Positions 18,475-27,261 of a stretch of DNA of 64,000 nt are shown one piece after another; the stretch's first letter is position 1, and every line of letters begins with the position of its first letter. Made by a program: the position numbers and the translations under genes. Where the stretch lies: the NCBI RefSeq assembly GCF_017873435.1, contig NZ_JAGGKG010000004.1, forward strand, positions 124,001-188,000, given 5' to 3'. The DNA is from Paenibacillus turicensis. Its GTDB lineage: Bacteria > Bacillota > Bacilli > Paenibacillales > Paenibacillaceae. The notes beneath the pieces were generated by a model, which was given only the letters and a program-made list of their open reading frames with translations, did not search any database and was not told where the DNA came from.

Positions 18475-19674
18475 TTACCAGACTTTAAAAGTAAAACGAT
18501 ATAGCTCACTCGCTTCCATCGAGCTTCCACCTACAAATAGGTTATTATCAAACCAATTCATTTTAATAAAGTCCTGAATGTTACGATATATGACAGTATC
18601 TGTATCAAGAGCATCACCTCTCAAATAAGTAACATGAAGTTCATTACTCCCTTTTTGATTATCTAATATTTGCAGATAGGCTAGACGTGAGGATTGGGCA
18701 TCTAAATCAAAGCCTAAAATATTTCCTTTTTTGAGTAACTTCAATTTTTCTTCCCGTTTGTCATATAAATACAAGCCATAACTATTGTCCATTTCACCTA
18801 ATAAAATAATATTGCCATCATCTAAGAGTGAAACCTGATCAATTTGCTGCATATCCACCAACATTTTATCATCATCATTGTTATCTTGATCAGCTTGAAG
18901 TGGCATCTGATATAGTTGTACATGGTCTTGGGCCGTATAAGCTGTGAAATACATTTGATATTGATTGCTATCGATGACAAAATGATTAGGCAGGAACATG
19001 TCCTCACTTATTTTAGTATTGCCATTGTGCTTCGATATACGAGCTCTGATTTCTTCTATACTGGCTATGCTTTGTTCTTTCCCTGTCGTTAATTGCACTT
19101 CCTTAATGTATTTTTCGTCAAAACCAATGTAGGTATCGTTACGAATAAACTGTCTGTTGAAAAATTGTTCCTTCCCTAGCTGCTTAAGCTTATTGCTTTT
19201 CCAATCATATGCATAGGCATGATAATCCTGCTCACTCGCCCCATATTTTGTAAATATAGCCTGTGTACGATCTGGGGTAATCGTAGTCCCAAACCCTGTA
19301 TTTTTCGAAATATCCTTCACTTCATTATCATTCATCTGAAGCATGGATAGCTTAATTCCAGTAAAGGAGTCCTGCATTCTATTTAGCAACACCGTGTTGT
19401 CATCAGCGATAGAAAAGTTATAAATCGGAAAGGTGTTCCGTTGCTTCGTCACAGATTCAATACGAAAGGACGTATTTGGAGAAGCAATTAATGCTCCATT
19501 ATCACGTTTCTCTGACAGCACGACTAACCTCGTTTTATTGTCTTGTCCAAAAAATCGATTTACGCTATACAAACCTGCAACAAATAGGATCAATAACCCT
19601 AACAACACAAGTGCATTCCATTTAACTCCAAGCTTATTGCAAAGCGCTCTCATATCCCATAGGTTCCTCATCAT
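18475..19674 (-). CDS. Membrane-anchored propeller-like protein linked to a two-component system
   Basis: A 399-residue protein I do not recognise by family. One membrane segment (about residues 20-40, ALVLLGLLILFVAGLYSV) anchors a large outer domain made of repeated beta strands resembling TolB/WD-type blades (for example TITPDRTQAIFTKYG, SLLDDGNIILLGEMDNSYGL, DLDAQSSRLAYL). There is no enzyme motif. Its first codons overlap the kinase gene stop by 4 bp, so it is co-translated with the kinase and regulator and may act as a co-sensor or brake. No clear RBS precedes the first ATG; an in-frame ATG at 19653 is an alternative start. Confidence 0.65.
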   Translation of the reverse strand: MMRNLWDMRALCNKLGVKWNALVLLGLLILFVAGLYSVNRFFGQDNKTRLVVLSEKRDNGALIASPNTSFRIESVTKQRNTFPIYNFSIADDNTVLLNRMQDSFTGIKLSMLQMNDNEVKDISKNTGFGTTITPDRTQAIFTKYGASEQDYHAYAYDWKSNKLKQLGKEQFFNRQFIRNDTYIGFDEKYIKEVQLTTGKEQSIASIEEIRARISKHNGNTKISEDMFLPNHFVIDSNQYQMYFTAYTAQDHVQLYQMPLQADQDNNDDDKMLVDMQQIDQVSLLDDGNIILLGEMDNSYGLYLYDKREEKLKLLKKGNILGFDLDAQSSRLAYLQILDNQKGSNELHVTYLRGDALDTDTVIYRNIQDFIKMNWFDNNLFVGGSSMEASELYRFTFKVW

Positions 19675-21128
19675 CGGCGCTCAGGTAAAGTCATTCTCAC
19701 TTCACTACCTCGGTTTAAAATACTGGCCATTTTTACTTTCCCTCCGTGCTGTTCAATTGTATTTCTAACAATCGACAAACCAAGTCCTGCACTGCCCTTT
19801 TCCTCTCGATTTACATCATTTTCACGATAAAACGGCTCAAATATTCGCTCCAAGGCTTCTTCACGAATGCCCTCACCTTGATCTTGAATACGGATTACAA
19901 TCTCATTCCCTAACCGAAAGGCACTTACTTCAATCAACGAGTTAACGTAGCCATACTTAATAGAATTATCGAGCACATTAATAAAAGCTTCTTTTAATTT
20001 ATGGGCATCTCCCATTAAAAATAAGGGGCCTTCAATTTCGGTAACAACTGTAATATTATATTTTGCAGCTTTAATCGACATATCATCACAGGTTTCCTGT
20101 AAAATGCTAGACACATCGATTGTTTCAAAGCGAAAGGTGTGCCCTGGTGCAGCGGAAGCCGATCTCTCCAAAATATCAACCACCATCGTGTTAAGACGAC
20201 GACTTTCATTAATGATATAATTAAGCCCCTTTTCAAAAAAAGCCTGATCACTAAAGCCGTTATCTCGCAAAATTTGAGCATAACCTAAAATCGTAGTGAG
20301 TGGTGTCTTTAGTTCGTGTGTCACATTATCAAAAAAAACCTTGCTACGTTCCTGAACCTGTTTAACCTCATCCCGTTCATGTTGAATGACATCAATCTGC
20401 GTTTTAATGTGCTGGATCATATTTGAATAGCTACCTGCTAATTGTCCAATTTCATCCCGTGTGTGCACTTGGATATCCCCATTCAAGCTTCCTTGACCAA
20501 CCAGCTTGGCATGCTGTGTCAGCACCCGAATTGGCTTAGTTATGCGACTAGAAATGAAAACTGAGCCTAAAAACACAAAAATAAATATAACGATTGCAAA
20601 CAAAGTAATCGTATCTTGAAATTTAGTGTGCTGTAGGAGCAATCCCGAATAATCCTTTTCTAAAGAGACAATCGCAATGACCTTCCCGTCCTCTAATAAA
20701 GGGACAGATAAGCGCGCTGTAACATGTCCATTGTTCATGGTGGTGCTATACGCCACCTTCGCCTTGGCTGCGGCTTCAAGATCCTCGCGATAGATCATCG
20801 CATGCTTATTATCCCCTTTGCTATATTTGAAAGAGGAGGAATCTGGCCGATATACATTTACCACGCCTCCAACGGAAATTCCGATCTGCTTTTCAATCTC
20901 GTTCACTTCATTTTCAATACTATTTTCATTGATTCTTTTATTCAGTAAAAGAAAATATTGATTAATGGCAATATCCAAATTCACTTTGGACTGAACCATA
21001 TCCTCATCCACCTCACGGTAAATATTTTTTTCACTCAGTTGATTAAAAGCAATCAGCATCGCCACAAAACCAATAAAAATAATGACAGAAAATAACACAA
21101 CCATCTTAAATTGAATCGTCCATCTCAT
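19671..21128 (-). CDS. OmpR-class sensor histidine kinase
   Basis: A 485-residue membrane kinase. Membrane segments at about 9-30 and 170-192 flank an extracytoplasmic sensor of about 140 residues. HAMP follows, then HisKA with the phospho-His in FFDNVTHELKTPLTTILGYA, and HATPase with N, G1 and G2 boxes (KEAFINVLDNSIKYG, IQDQGEGI, GSAGLGLSIV). It overlaps the response-regulator gene by 4 bp (ATGA) and the propeller-protein gene by 4 bp. It probably regulates the neighbouring MacAB-like efflux genes in response to envelope stress (inference from context). Confidence 0.93.
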   Translation of the reverse strand: MRWTIQFKMVVLFSVIIFIGFVAMLIAFNQLSEKNIYREVDEDMVQSKVNLDIAINQYFLLLNKRINENSIENEVNEIEKQIGISVGGVVNVYRPDSSSFKYSKGDNKHAMIYREDLEAAAKAKVAYSTTMNNGHVTARLSVPLLEDGKVIAIVSLEKDYSGLLLQHTKFQDTITLFAIVIFIFVFLGSVFISSRITKPIRVLTQHAKLVGQGSLNGDIQVHTRDEIGQLAGSYSNMIQHIKTQIDVIQHERDEVKQVQERSKVFFDNVTHELKTPLTTILGYAQILRDNGFSDQAFFEKGLNYIINESRRLNTMVVDILERSASAAPGHTFRFETIDVSSILQETCDDMSIKAAKYNITVVTEIEGPLFLMGDAHKLKEAFINVLDNSIKYGYVNSLIEVSAFRLGNEIVIRIQDQGEGIREEALERIFEPFYRENDVNREEKGSAGLGLSIVRNTIEQHGGKVKMASILNRGSEVRMTLPERR

Positions 21129-21838
21129 GTCTGCACCTTCGTATCCAGCTTATAACCAACTCCAAACACCGTTTCAATGATGGACGTCGCATGATGATCA
21201 TGATCTAGCTTTTTCCGTATTCGCTGAACATGAATATCTACAGTGCGTGTATCCCCTGCAAATTCAAAGCCCCATACTTTATCTAGTAGCTCTGAACGGG
21301 TAAATACTCTGCGATCATGATCCACTAAAAACAGAAGTAAGTCATACTCTTTATTCGTTAATAAAATACGTTCGCCATCCTTCCACACTTCTCGTTCATC
21401 CCTATACACCTCAACATATTTGCCAATGCGCGTAACTTCTCGTTCAGACTGTAGGGGAAGCTCAGTGAGTAACCCAATCCGACGAAAAATAGCACGAATA
21501 CGTGCCACAACCTCGCGAATATCAAACGGCTTCGTAATGTAGTCATCTGCCCCAATTTCCATGCCAAGCACCTTATCTAACATATCTGATTTGGCCGTAA
21601 TCATAATGACTGGTATTTTCGTAGTAAAGGAGAGTTGTCTGCACACATCAAACCCACTCATATCAGGCAACATCAAATCTAACAATACTAAGTCAGGCTT
21701 GTGCTGCTTAACGTAGTGAAGACCTCTTTCTCCATTCGCTGCCTCTATCACTAAAAAGCCTTCTTTTCGTAATGAATAAGACAATATATCCCGAATCGAT
21801 TCCTCATCTTCAATAATTAATATTTGTTTTGGTTTCAT
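21125..21838 (-). CDS. OmpR/PhoB-type response regulator
   Basis: A 237-residue regulator: receiver domain (about 5-118) with acidic pocket EDEES, phospho-Asp in PDLVLLDLMLPDMSG and Lys in DYITKPFD; C-terminal winged helix (about 135-232) with VDHDRRVFTRSELLDKVWG and RTVDIHVQRIRKKL. First gene of the regulator-kinase-propeller operon. The 202-bp gap upstream is shared with the divergent sigma-factor gene. Confidence 0.94.
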   Translation of the reverse strand: MKPKQILIIEDEESIRDILSYSLRKEGFLVIEAANGERGLHYVKQHKPDLVLLDLMLPDMSGFDVCRQLSFTTKIPVIMITAKSDMLDKVLGMEIGADDYITKPFDIREVVARIRAIFRRIGLLTELPLQSEREVTRIGKYVEVYRDEREVWKDGERILLTNKEYDLLLFLVDHDRRVFTRSELLDKVWGFEFAGDTRTVDIHVQRIRKKLDHDHHATSIIETVFGVGYKLDTKVQT

Positions 21839-22040
21839 CGCTTTTGTCTATCTCCTGTCACTTAGGTTAAACCTACTCACCTATCATTTTGTATTCTAGC
21901 AAACAACTTGACTAGCCCTAACAGGTAAATGTTACAACTCCGATACAAGTAAGAGAGTTTTAGAAACATCACCTACATAAAATAGAGTTCATAGAGCATG
22001 ATCATATTTCTACACAATGAAGTAAGGGGTAGCAGCTTAA

Positions 22041-22514
22041 ATGAATCCACTTGATATTCAACAAGCCTATAATCGATACAAATTTGAACTTAATCAATAT
22101 ATTTATGGTTTATTAAAACAACAACAAGACGCTGAGGATCTAACTCAGGAGTGCTTTATTCGGTTAATGCGATATGAATTACATGTTCCAGAGGAACGTT
22201 TACTCTATTTTCTAAAAAGGATTGCTCGTAATCTCGTTATTGATTTATATCGAAAAAGAAAGTATGAATTACTACGTAATTATAAGCTTCAAGTGCCAAC
22301 GTATCATAGTGATATTTCCCAACTAGAAGTTGGGGAAGGCGTGACAGATTTAATGTCATATGTAAGTAATATCGAGCACCAAAAAGTTGTGAAATTTCGT
22401 GTGATTGATGGCTACTCTATTAAAGAAACCGCTCAGCTTATGAACCGTAGCGAAAGCATGGTGAAATCGTCTCTTTTTCATGCAGTAAATAAAATTAAGG
22501 CGAATATAATTTAG
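22041..22514 (+). CDS. Small ECF-type RNA polymerase sigma factor
   Basis: A 157-residue sigma-70 family protein. Region 2 (about 8-75) contains QQDAEDLTQECFIRLMRYE and LLYFLKRIARNLVIDLYRKRK; region 4 (about 105-155) contains FRVIDGYSIKETAQLMNRSESMVKSSL, the -35-binding helix-turn-helix. No anti-sigma gene follows: the next feature is hairpin repeat R2b and then a convergent gene. The RBS (AAGGGG, 13 nt from ATG) is weak. It is divergent from the two-component operon, so it may belong to the same envelope response. Target genes unknown. Confidence 0.85.
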   Translation: MNPLDIQQAYNRYKFELNQYIYGLLKQQQDAEDLTQECFIRLMRYELHVPEERLLYFLKRIARNLVIDLYRKRKYELLRNYKLQVPTYHSDISQLEVGEGVTDLMSYVSNIEHQKVVKFRVIDGYSIKETAQLMNRSESMVKSSLFHAVNKIKANII

Positions 22515-22622
22515 GCTCTATTTATAAATCAGTACTTGACAGCGACTAGAGGGTGGTAACTACGATCCAGAGCGTTCTGACGATTGTGTCAGCGGCCAAG
22601 CACTGATTTCAAGATTGAGCCA
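22512..22622. repeat. Dispersed hairpin repeat, family R2, copy b
   Basis: A 111-bp imperfect palindrome between convergent genes. GGCTC...AAATCAGTACTTG at the left pairs with CAAGCACTGATTT...GAGCC at the right. The core GAGGGTGGTAACTACGAT is like copy a (6103) and copy c (41859). It could work as a two-way terminator. Confidence 0.65.
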
Positions 22623-22649
22623 TAATTTAATGTTATAAACAAGGTTAGG

Positions 22650-23912
22650 CTACTTTACCACAACTAGAATTTGATTTGCACCCATACGTTCTAATACACG
22701 ATAACCCTCCTCTGACGCTGTAGCAATTCCATCGCGATTCGGACGGCAAAAGCCATTTTCCACACAAGTGCCATCATCGCGTACTAGTAGCTTTCCAAGC
22801 ATTCCGACTGCCACCCATTCTGGTCGATCGATTCGGGAAGTATAGCTTCGTGAGGCATCAAAATTGGGATTGAGCACTGCCCTTTTGATCACAGTAGGCT
22901 CTATCTCCATCATTGTATGGCCTTGCTCATCCTTCTCTTCTGGGATTTGGACCTCTTCATATTTGACTCTGCCCCACTCGTCTACTGCATATTTCCCCTG
23001 CCAATTTAAATGATAGGCCCCTCCAACCACGGATGGTCTTCCGCTAGTAATCCCCAAAATATAGTTGTCCTCATCTGTTGCTATTCGAATTTTTTGTTTG
23101 TCTGAAGTGACAAAATAACCCGGTTCCAACGGGAGTCCGTCTACCGTCTCGAACATTTCGGCATAATCCGCGGCGGGGGACATTACTGTGCCGTCAATAT
23201 AGAGGTTGCCTGTGGCACCTTCGAGGACTGCGGCTAATCCGGGAATAGTAGCACTTGTCCCGTTGGCAAGGTGCCATGAGGAGGAGTATAAACTGTTACC
23301 ATAAATACCCATTATATGCGAATTAGGGTGATTATTAGTAACTGTGGTTGAAAATCCCTCTGAATGGGAAAAGGCTCCTGAAGCCGTTGTGTTTCCGCCC
23401 TCGGCGTGAGAGACAGGTCCTGACGCTACGGAAAGTTGTCCTTCCGCATGAGATACTAAGCCTGAGGCAGTCGTAAGACTGCCTTCCGCGTGGGCATAGA
23501 TACCGCTTGCAACCGTTCCAAGTCCCTCGGCATGAGATCCATCTCCGCTTGCTAAGGAACTAACTCCTTCCGCATGTGCACTTCCTCCATAAGCAGTACT
23601 TCTTGAGCCTTCGGAATGCGCCCCTGTTCCTCCTGCAGTCGTCAGAAATCCTTCCGCGTGAGATCCAATCCCTGTAGCAATTGAGGCATTGCCTTCCGCG
23701 TGGGAAGACTGCTCCCCCGCTATCGTTTGGTATCCTTCCGCGTGCGAGGCCGCACCCGATGCGTTACTGAAGCTTCCTTCGGCATGCGCCGATGTGGCTA
23801 ACGCATATGTCTGATAGCCCTCCGTATGCGATGCCATCCCTAATGCTGTTGTATTGATCCCCTCCGCAGTTGAGCCGTAGCCTAATGCGTTATTGTTGTA
23901 TTCATCCGTCAT
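22650..23912 (-). CDS. SHAEG head-repeat protein with IMC (peptidase G2-like) domain, short paralogue
   Basis: A 420-residue protein. Residues about 8-200 are some 13 units of a 14-residue repeat of the form SHAEG-x-x-(S/T)-x-A-(S/T)-G, the pattern of YadA/Hia-type trimeric adhesin heads and phage fibre shafts. A switch NSHIMGIYGNSLYSSSWHLA leads into a C-terminal domain with DGTVMSPAADYAEMFETVDG, SGRPSVVG and NWQGKYAVDEWGR, which I recognise as the self-cleaving intramolecular chaperone (peptidase G2) of phi29-type appendage proteins. There is no signal peptide, membrane segment or LPxTG. RBS AAGGAGG is strong. It lies downstream of the long paralogue, separated by a terminator. Surface or spore-coat location is a guess. 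Confidence 0.85.
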   Translation of the reverse strand: MTDEYNNNALGYGSTAEGINTTALGMASHTEGYQTYALATSAHAEGSFSNASGAASHAEGYQTIAGEQSSHAEGNASIATGIGSHAEGFLTTAGGTGAHSEGSRSTAYGGSAHAEGVSSLASGDGSHAEGLGTVASGIYAHAEGSLTTASGLVSHAEGQLSVASGPVSHAEGGNTTASGAFSHSEGFSTTVTNNHPNSHIMGIYGNSLYSSSWHLANGTSATIPGLAAVLEGATGNLYIDGTVMSPAADYAEMFETVDGLPLEPGYFVTSDKQKIRIATDEDNYILGITSGRPSVVGGAYHLNWQGKYAVDEWGRVKYEEVQIPEEKDEQGHTMMEIEPTVIKRAVLNPNFDASRSYTSRIDRPEWVAVGMLGKLLVRDDGTCVENGFCRPNRDGIATASEEGYRVLERMGANQILVVVK

Positions 23913-23988
23913 CTTAATTACCTCCTTGTTCTCCAGTAATATATTCTATGAAATGCTTTACTAGAAAACATGGATAATAGACTAAATT

Positions 23989-24023
23989 ATAAAAAAACCT
24001 TGCCCCAGAAAAGGGAACAAGGG
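23989..24023 (-). terminator. Terminator between the two head-repeat genes
   Basis: On the minus strand CCTTGTTCCC, loop, GGGGCAAGG, then TTTTTTTATAA. Each paralogue is therefore its own transcription unit. Confidence 0.75.
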
Positions 24024-24034
24024 AAGACCTGATT

Positions 24035-26248
24035 TTATCTGAATAGCACCTTAATCTGATTGGCGCCTGTTCTCTTAATAACTCGGTAGCCCGACGAAGC
24101 GGCTGTTGCAATCCCGTCACGGTTAGGACGGCAATATCCATTTTTTACGCAGGTACCGTCGTCTCGTACGAGTAGCTTTCCAATTAATCCAACTGTCACC
24201 CATTCTGGACGCTCTATCCGAGGAACATAAGAACGCGAAGCATCAAATTCAGAGTTTAACACTGCCGCTTTTATCTTCGTTTCTATTAACGTGTCCCCTT
24301 GTTCATCCTTCTCATCCAACGGTGGTACTTCCTCATATTTGATACGTCCCCATTCATCCGTCACATATTTACCTTGCCAGTTTAGATGATGTGCCTCTCC
24401 GACCACAGAGGATCTACCGCTTACTATGCCCAATACATAGTCATCCTCCGCACTTACTTTTCTAATCTTCTCTTCAACCAACGTAACAAAATAGCCGGGT
24501 TCCAATGGGAGTCCGTCTACAGTCTCAAACATCTCTGCATAATCCGCAGCAGGAGACATCACTGTGCCGTCAATATACAGGTTACCTGTTGCGCCTTCTA
24601 GGACTGCGGCGAGTCCGGGAATATTAGCACTTGTCCCGTTGGCAAGGTGCCATGAGTTTGGATATAAGCTTGAACCATAAGTGCCCATAATGTGGGAGTA
24701 AATATGATTACTAGTAACGGTGGTATAAAACCCTTCAGCGTGGGAATAATTCCCTGATGCCACTGTGCCGTTTCCCTCCGCATGGGATATAGCACCTGAT
24801 GCTATAGTTGACTGTCCTTCGGCATGGGAATAATCCCCTGACGCCTCTGTATTGTTACCTTCCGAATGAGATGCATATCCAGTTGCCTTTGTAATTACCC
24901 CCTCCGCATGGGCAGTATTGCCTGTTGCCTGTGATCTTCCTTCTGCATGGGAATACCCCCCTGAAGCTACGGCTAAATACCCCTCAGCATGAGAATAAAT
25001 TCCCGAGGCCACTGTACTGAATCCCTCAGCATGAGATATCGCTCCTGAGGCCACCGATGACTGTCCCTCGGCATGGGAAAATTCTCCTGAGGCCTCTGTA
25101 CCGTATCCTTCTGAATGAGCTGCATGTCCAGAGGCCTTTGTAACCACACCCTCCGCATGGGCAGTGTCGCCTGTTGCCTGTGATCTTCCTTCGGCATGGG
25201 AAAATACCCCCGAGGCCACAGATAAATACCCCTCAGCATGGGAATACGTTCCAATTGCTTGGGTCTGGGCTCCCTCCGCATGGGATGCTGCTCCTGAGGC
25301 TACGGAGAAATACCCCTCAGCATGGGATGCTACTCCTGAGGCTACCGAGGACTGTCCTTCTGCATGGGATGCTACTCCTGATGATACGGATAGACTTCCT
25401 TCAGCATGCGAAGATGTTACAGTTGCTCGGGTCTGATTTCCCTCAGCATGGGACGAGTCTCCAATTGCAGTAGATCTGGTTCCTTCCGCATGCGCACCAG
25501 CTCCTGAGGCTGCGGTTGACTGTCCCTCAGCATGAGATGCAGCTCCTGAAGCTACCGATAAACTCCCTTCCGCATGCGCACCAGCTCCTGAGGCTACGGT
25601 TGACTGTCCCTCAGCATGAGATGCAGCTCCTGAAGCTACCGATAAACTCCCTTCCGCATGCGAAGACGTTCCAGTTGCTCGGGTCTGATTCCCCTCCGCA
25701 TGGGACGAGTCTCCAATTGCAGAAGTGCTGATCCCTTCCGCGTGGGATACGGCTCCTGAGGCTATTGAAAAATGTCCCTCAGCATGCGCAGCATCACCTA
25801 AAGCAGTCGTAAAGCTGCCTTCGGCGTGAGAAGCACTTCCGCTTGCTGCCGCCCCCAATCCTTCCGCATGCGAGACGTCCCCACTCGCAAAGGAACTGGC
25901 TCCCTCGGCATGGGCACCTACACCCCCTGCATTGCTTCGCAAGCCCTCAGCATGAGCACCTTGCCCACCTGCAATCGTCAAAAATCCTTCCGCGTGAGAC
26001 CCAATCCCAGCAGCAATCGAGGCATTGCCTTCGGCATGGGAAGACTCTTCTGTCGCCTGCGTCTGGTACCCTTCCGCGTGCGAAGCTACACCTGATGCGT
26101 TACTAAAGCTCCCTTCGGCATGCGCCGAGGTCGCCAGCGCATTAGTCTGGTAACCCTCTGTATGCGAAGCCATACCAATCGCTGAAGTTTCAATGCCTTC
26201 TGCTGTAGCGCCAAAACCGGAAGCATTATTATTGGTATTATTTTCCAT
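24035..26248 (-). CDS. SHAEG head-repeat protein with IMC (peptidase G2-like) domain, long paralogue
   Basis: A 737-residue protein with about 36 head units (residues about 8-515), most 14 residues long and a few shorter (RSQATGDTAHAEG). The C-terminal IMC domain (about 540-737) is nearly the same as in the downstream paralogue: MSPAADYAEMFETVDG, NWQGKYVTDEWGR and a basic, Cys-containing GTCVKNGYCRPNRDGIATAA. Trimers should form a long left-handed beta roll, with the chaperone cut off after folding. Within the repeats there are near-identical DNA blocks (an 84-bp tandem copy at 25495-25662) and a super-repeat of about 80 residues. No export signal or anchor is visible. RBS AAGGAGG. Confidence 0.85.
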   Translation of the reverse strand: MENNTNNNASGFGATAEGIETSAIGMASHTEGYQTNALATSAHAEGSFSNASGVASHAEGYQTQATEESSHAEGNASIAAGIGSHAEGFLTIAGGQGAHAEGLRSNAGGVGAHAEGASSFASGDVSHAEGLGAAASGSASHAEGSFTTALGDAAHAEGHFSIASGAVSHAEGISTSAIGDSSHAEGNQTRATGTSSHAEGSLSVASGAASHAEGQSTVASGAGAHAEGSLSVASGAASHAEGQSTAASGAGAHAEGTRSTAIGDSSHAEGNQTRATVTSSHAEGSLSVSSGVASHAEGQSSVASGVASHAEGYFSVASGAASHAEGAQTQAIGTYSHAEGYLSVASGVFSHAEGRSQATGDTAHAEGVVTKASGHAAHSEGYGTEASGEFSHAEGQSSVASGAISHAEGFSTVASGIYSHAEGYLAVASGGYSHAEGRSQATGNTAHAEGVITKATGYASHSEGNNTEASGDYSHAEGQSTIASGAISHAEGNGTVASGNYSHAEGFYTTVTSNHIYSHIMGTYGSSLYPNSWHLANGTSANIPGLAAVLEGATGNLYIDGTVMSPAADYAEMFETVDGLPLEPGYFVTLVEEKIRKVSAEDDYVLGIVSGRSSVVGEAHHLNWQGKYVTDEWGRIKYEEVPPLDEKDEQGDTLIETKIKAAVLNSEFDASRSYVPRIERPEWVTVGLIGKLLVRDDGTCVKNGYCRPNRDGIATAASSGYRVIKRTGANQIKVLFR
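25495..25662. repeat. 84-bp direct tandem duplication inside the long head-repeat gene
   Basis: 25495-25578 and 25579-25662 differ at about one base. Each codes six 14-residue half-turns worth of SHAEG units (two units of 14 residues each). It shows recent unequal exchange in the array. Confidence 0.8.
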
Positions 26249-26351
26249 TATAATTCCTCCTTTTTCGTTCTCTTTTTCAGTTTATTCCTATTAAAAATTG
26301 TCGGAACGGCAAACATACTCGGTTATTAGTCCAAGCTATGTATAAAACAAA

Positions 26352-26397
26352 CAAAAAAACACTTAGCTTATTTTTGCACAAGCTTAAGTGTTTTTAA
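26352..26397. terminator. Hairpin terminator after the DUF1349 gene
   Basis: AAACACTTAGCT pairs with AAGCTTAAGTGTTTTT around a loop of about 11 nt; the minus-strand transcript ends in a U-run, so it suits the DUF1349 gene. Confidence 0.75.
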
Positions 26398-26420
26398 GTA
26401 ACTGCTATAAGTAATTTATT

Positions 26421-27023
26421 TTATTGTCCCATTCTTAGATTACTTACCGTCTTAGATTGTAATGAAAATTGGGAATAGACACGTTTCCCACCTTGACCTG
26501 AGGGGGATTGGGGTACAAACCCGACTTTGACTGTATCTTGAACGGGTAGATGGAAATACCTGACCATATCGTATTTCTTCCCATCTACGGAATAATGAAA
26601 AGCAAAGGATTGCCCTACTCGTGTCATTTGTAGCCACATTTCATTTCCCTCTACGTTGTTGCCATTGGCATCATCCGACATCCCATTGGTCACGACACTC
26701 ACCACTGCATGTGTATCAAATTCGGTATATTCAAAGCATAACTTCGCCCACAACTCCAAATTATCCATTACCATAATGGTGGCAGAGTCATAGACATCCT
26801 TGAATTCAAGCTCCACCTTCACCTTCATTACAAAATCACCCGCTACTTCTGTAAAGAAAAAAGGAGCATTTGTACGTGACTCAGGCGTTCCCGTCTGGGA
26901 AGAAACTTTATGACTGCAGAAGAAATCACTTTGTGGTGGGGCATACATGATCATTTTGTCATCTTCAAATCTAAGGTCACTTTCATTAAGCCACTTGAAA
27001 TGCTCGAAATCGATTTTTTTCAT
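26421..27023 (-). CDS. DUF1349 concanavalin-like protein
   Basis: A 200-residue beta-sandwich protein of the DUF1349 family, related to the C-terminal sandwich of GH43 xylosidases. Family motifs are visible: FFCSHKVSSQTGTPESRTNA, FFFTEVAGDFVMKVKVE and FAFHYSVDGKKYDMVRYFHL. Alone, without a catalytic domain or signal peptide, it is probably cytoplasmic and binds carbohydrate. The frame starts at ATG 27041, but that codon lies in the RBS (GGAGGAGG), so ATG 27023 (MKKIDFEHFKWL) is the start. Function unknown. Confidence 0.8.
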   Translation of the reverse strand: MKKIDFEHFKWLNESDLRFEDDKMIMYAPPQSDFFCSHKVSSQTGTPESRTNAPFFFTEVAGDFVMKVKVELEFKDVYDSATIMVMDNLELWAKLCFEYTEFDTHAVVSVVTNGMSDDANGNNVEGNEMWLQMTRVGQSFAFHYSVDGKKYDMVRYFHLPVQDTVKVGFVPQSPSGQGGKRVYSQFSLQSKTVSNLRMGQ

Positions 27024-27174
27024 AACAAGCTCCTCCTCCATAGTTACAACGCTCTCTCGTAAAAAGGGTGCACCACAAGGTATAATATACCATCAAATCT
27101 ATGCCTCTAAAATATACTTCTAACCTTAATTCATAACAATTTAAGTTTTATTACTTTAAAAATGCTTACAAATA

Positions 27175-27204
27175 TTGACTTTCATCTGAGCTATCCTTTA
27201 CACT
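27175..27204 (+). promoter_or_regulatory. Sigma-A-like promoter of the pectate lyase gene
   Basis: TTGACT (27175-27180) and TACACT (27199-27204) with 18-bp spacing, about 60 bp before the ATG. Confidence 0.55.
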
Positions 27205-27261
27205 CTAGTTAATTGTAATTTATTACAAAAATACTAATATAATTATAGAAAGGTTGATTTT

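Noticed and set aside
25164..25843. Several plus-strand frames of 70-100 codons across the head-repeat gene
   Set aside because: They are antisense readings of the 42-bp repeat, Pro/His/Ser-rich, without RBS; repeat arrays keep all frames open.
22650..26248. Prophage remnant as explanation for the IMC-domain proteins
   Set aside because: No capsid, terminase, portal, lysis or integrase gene is near; neighbours are ordinary chromosomal genes.
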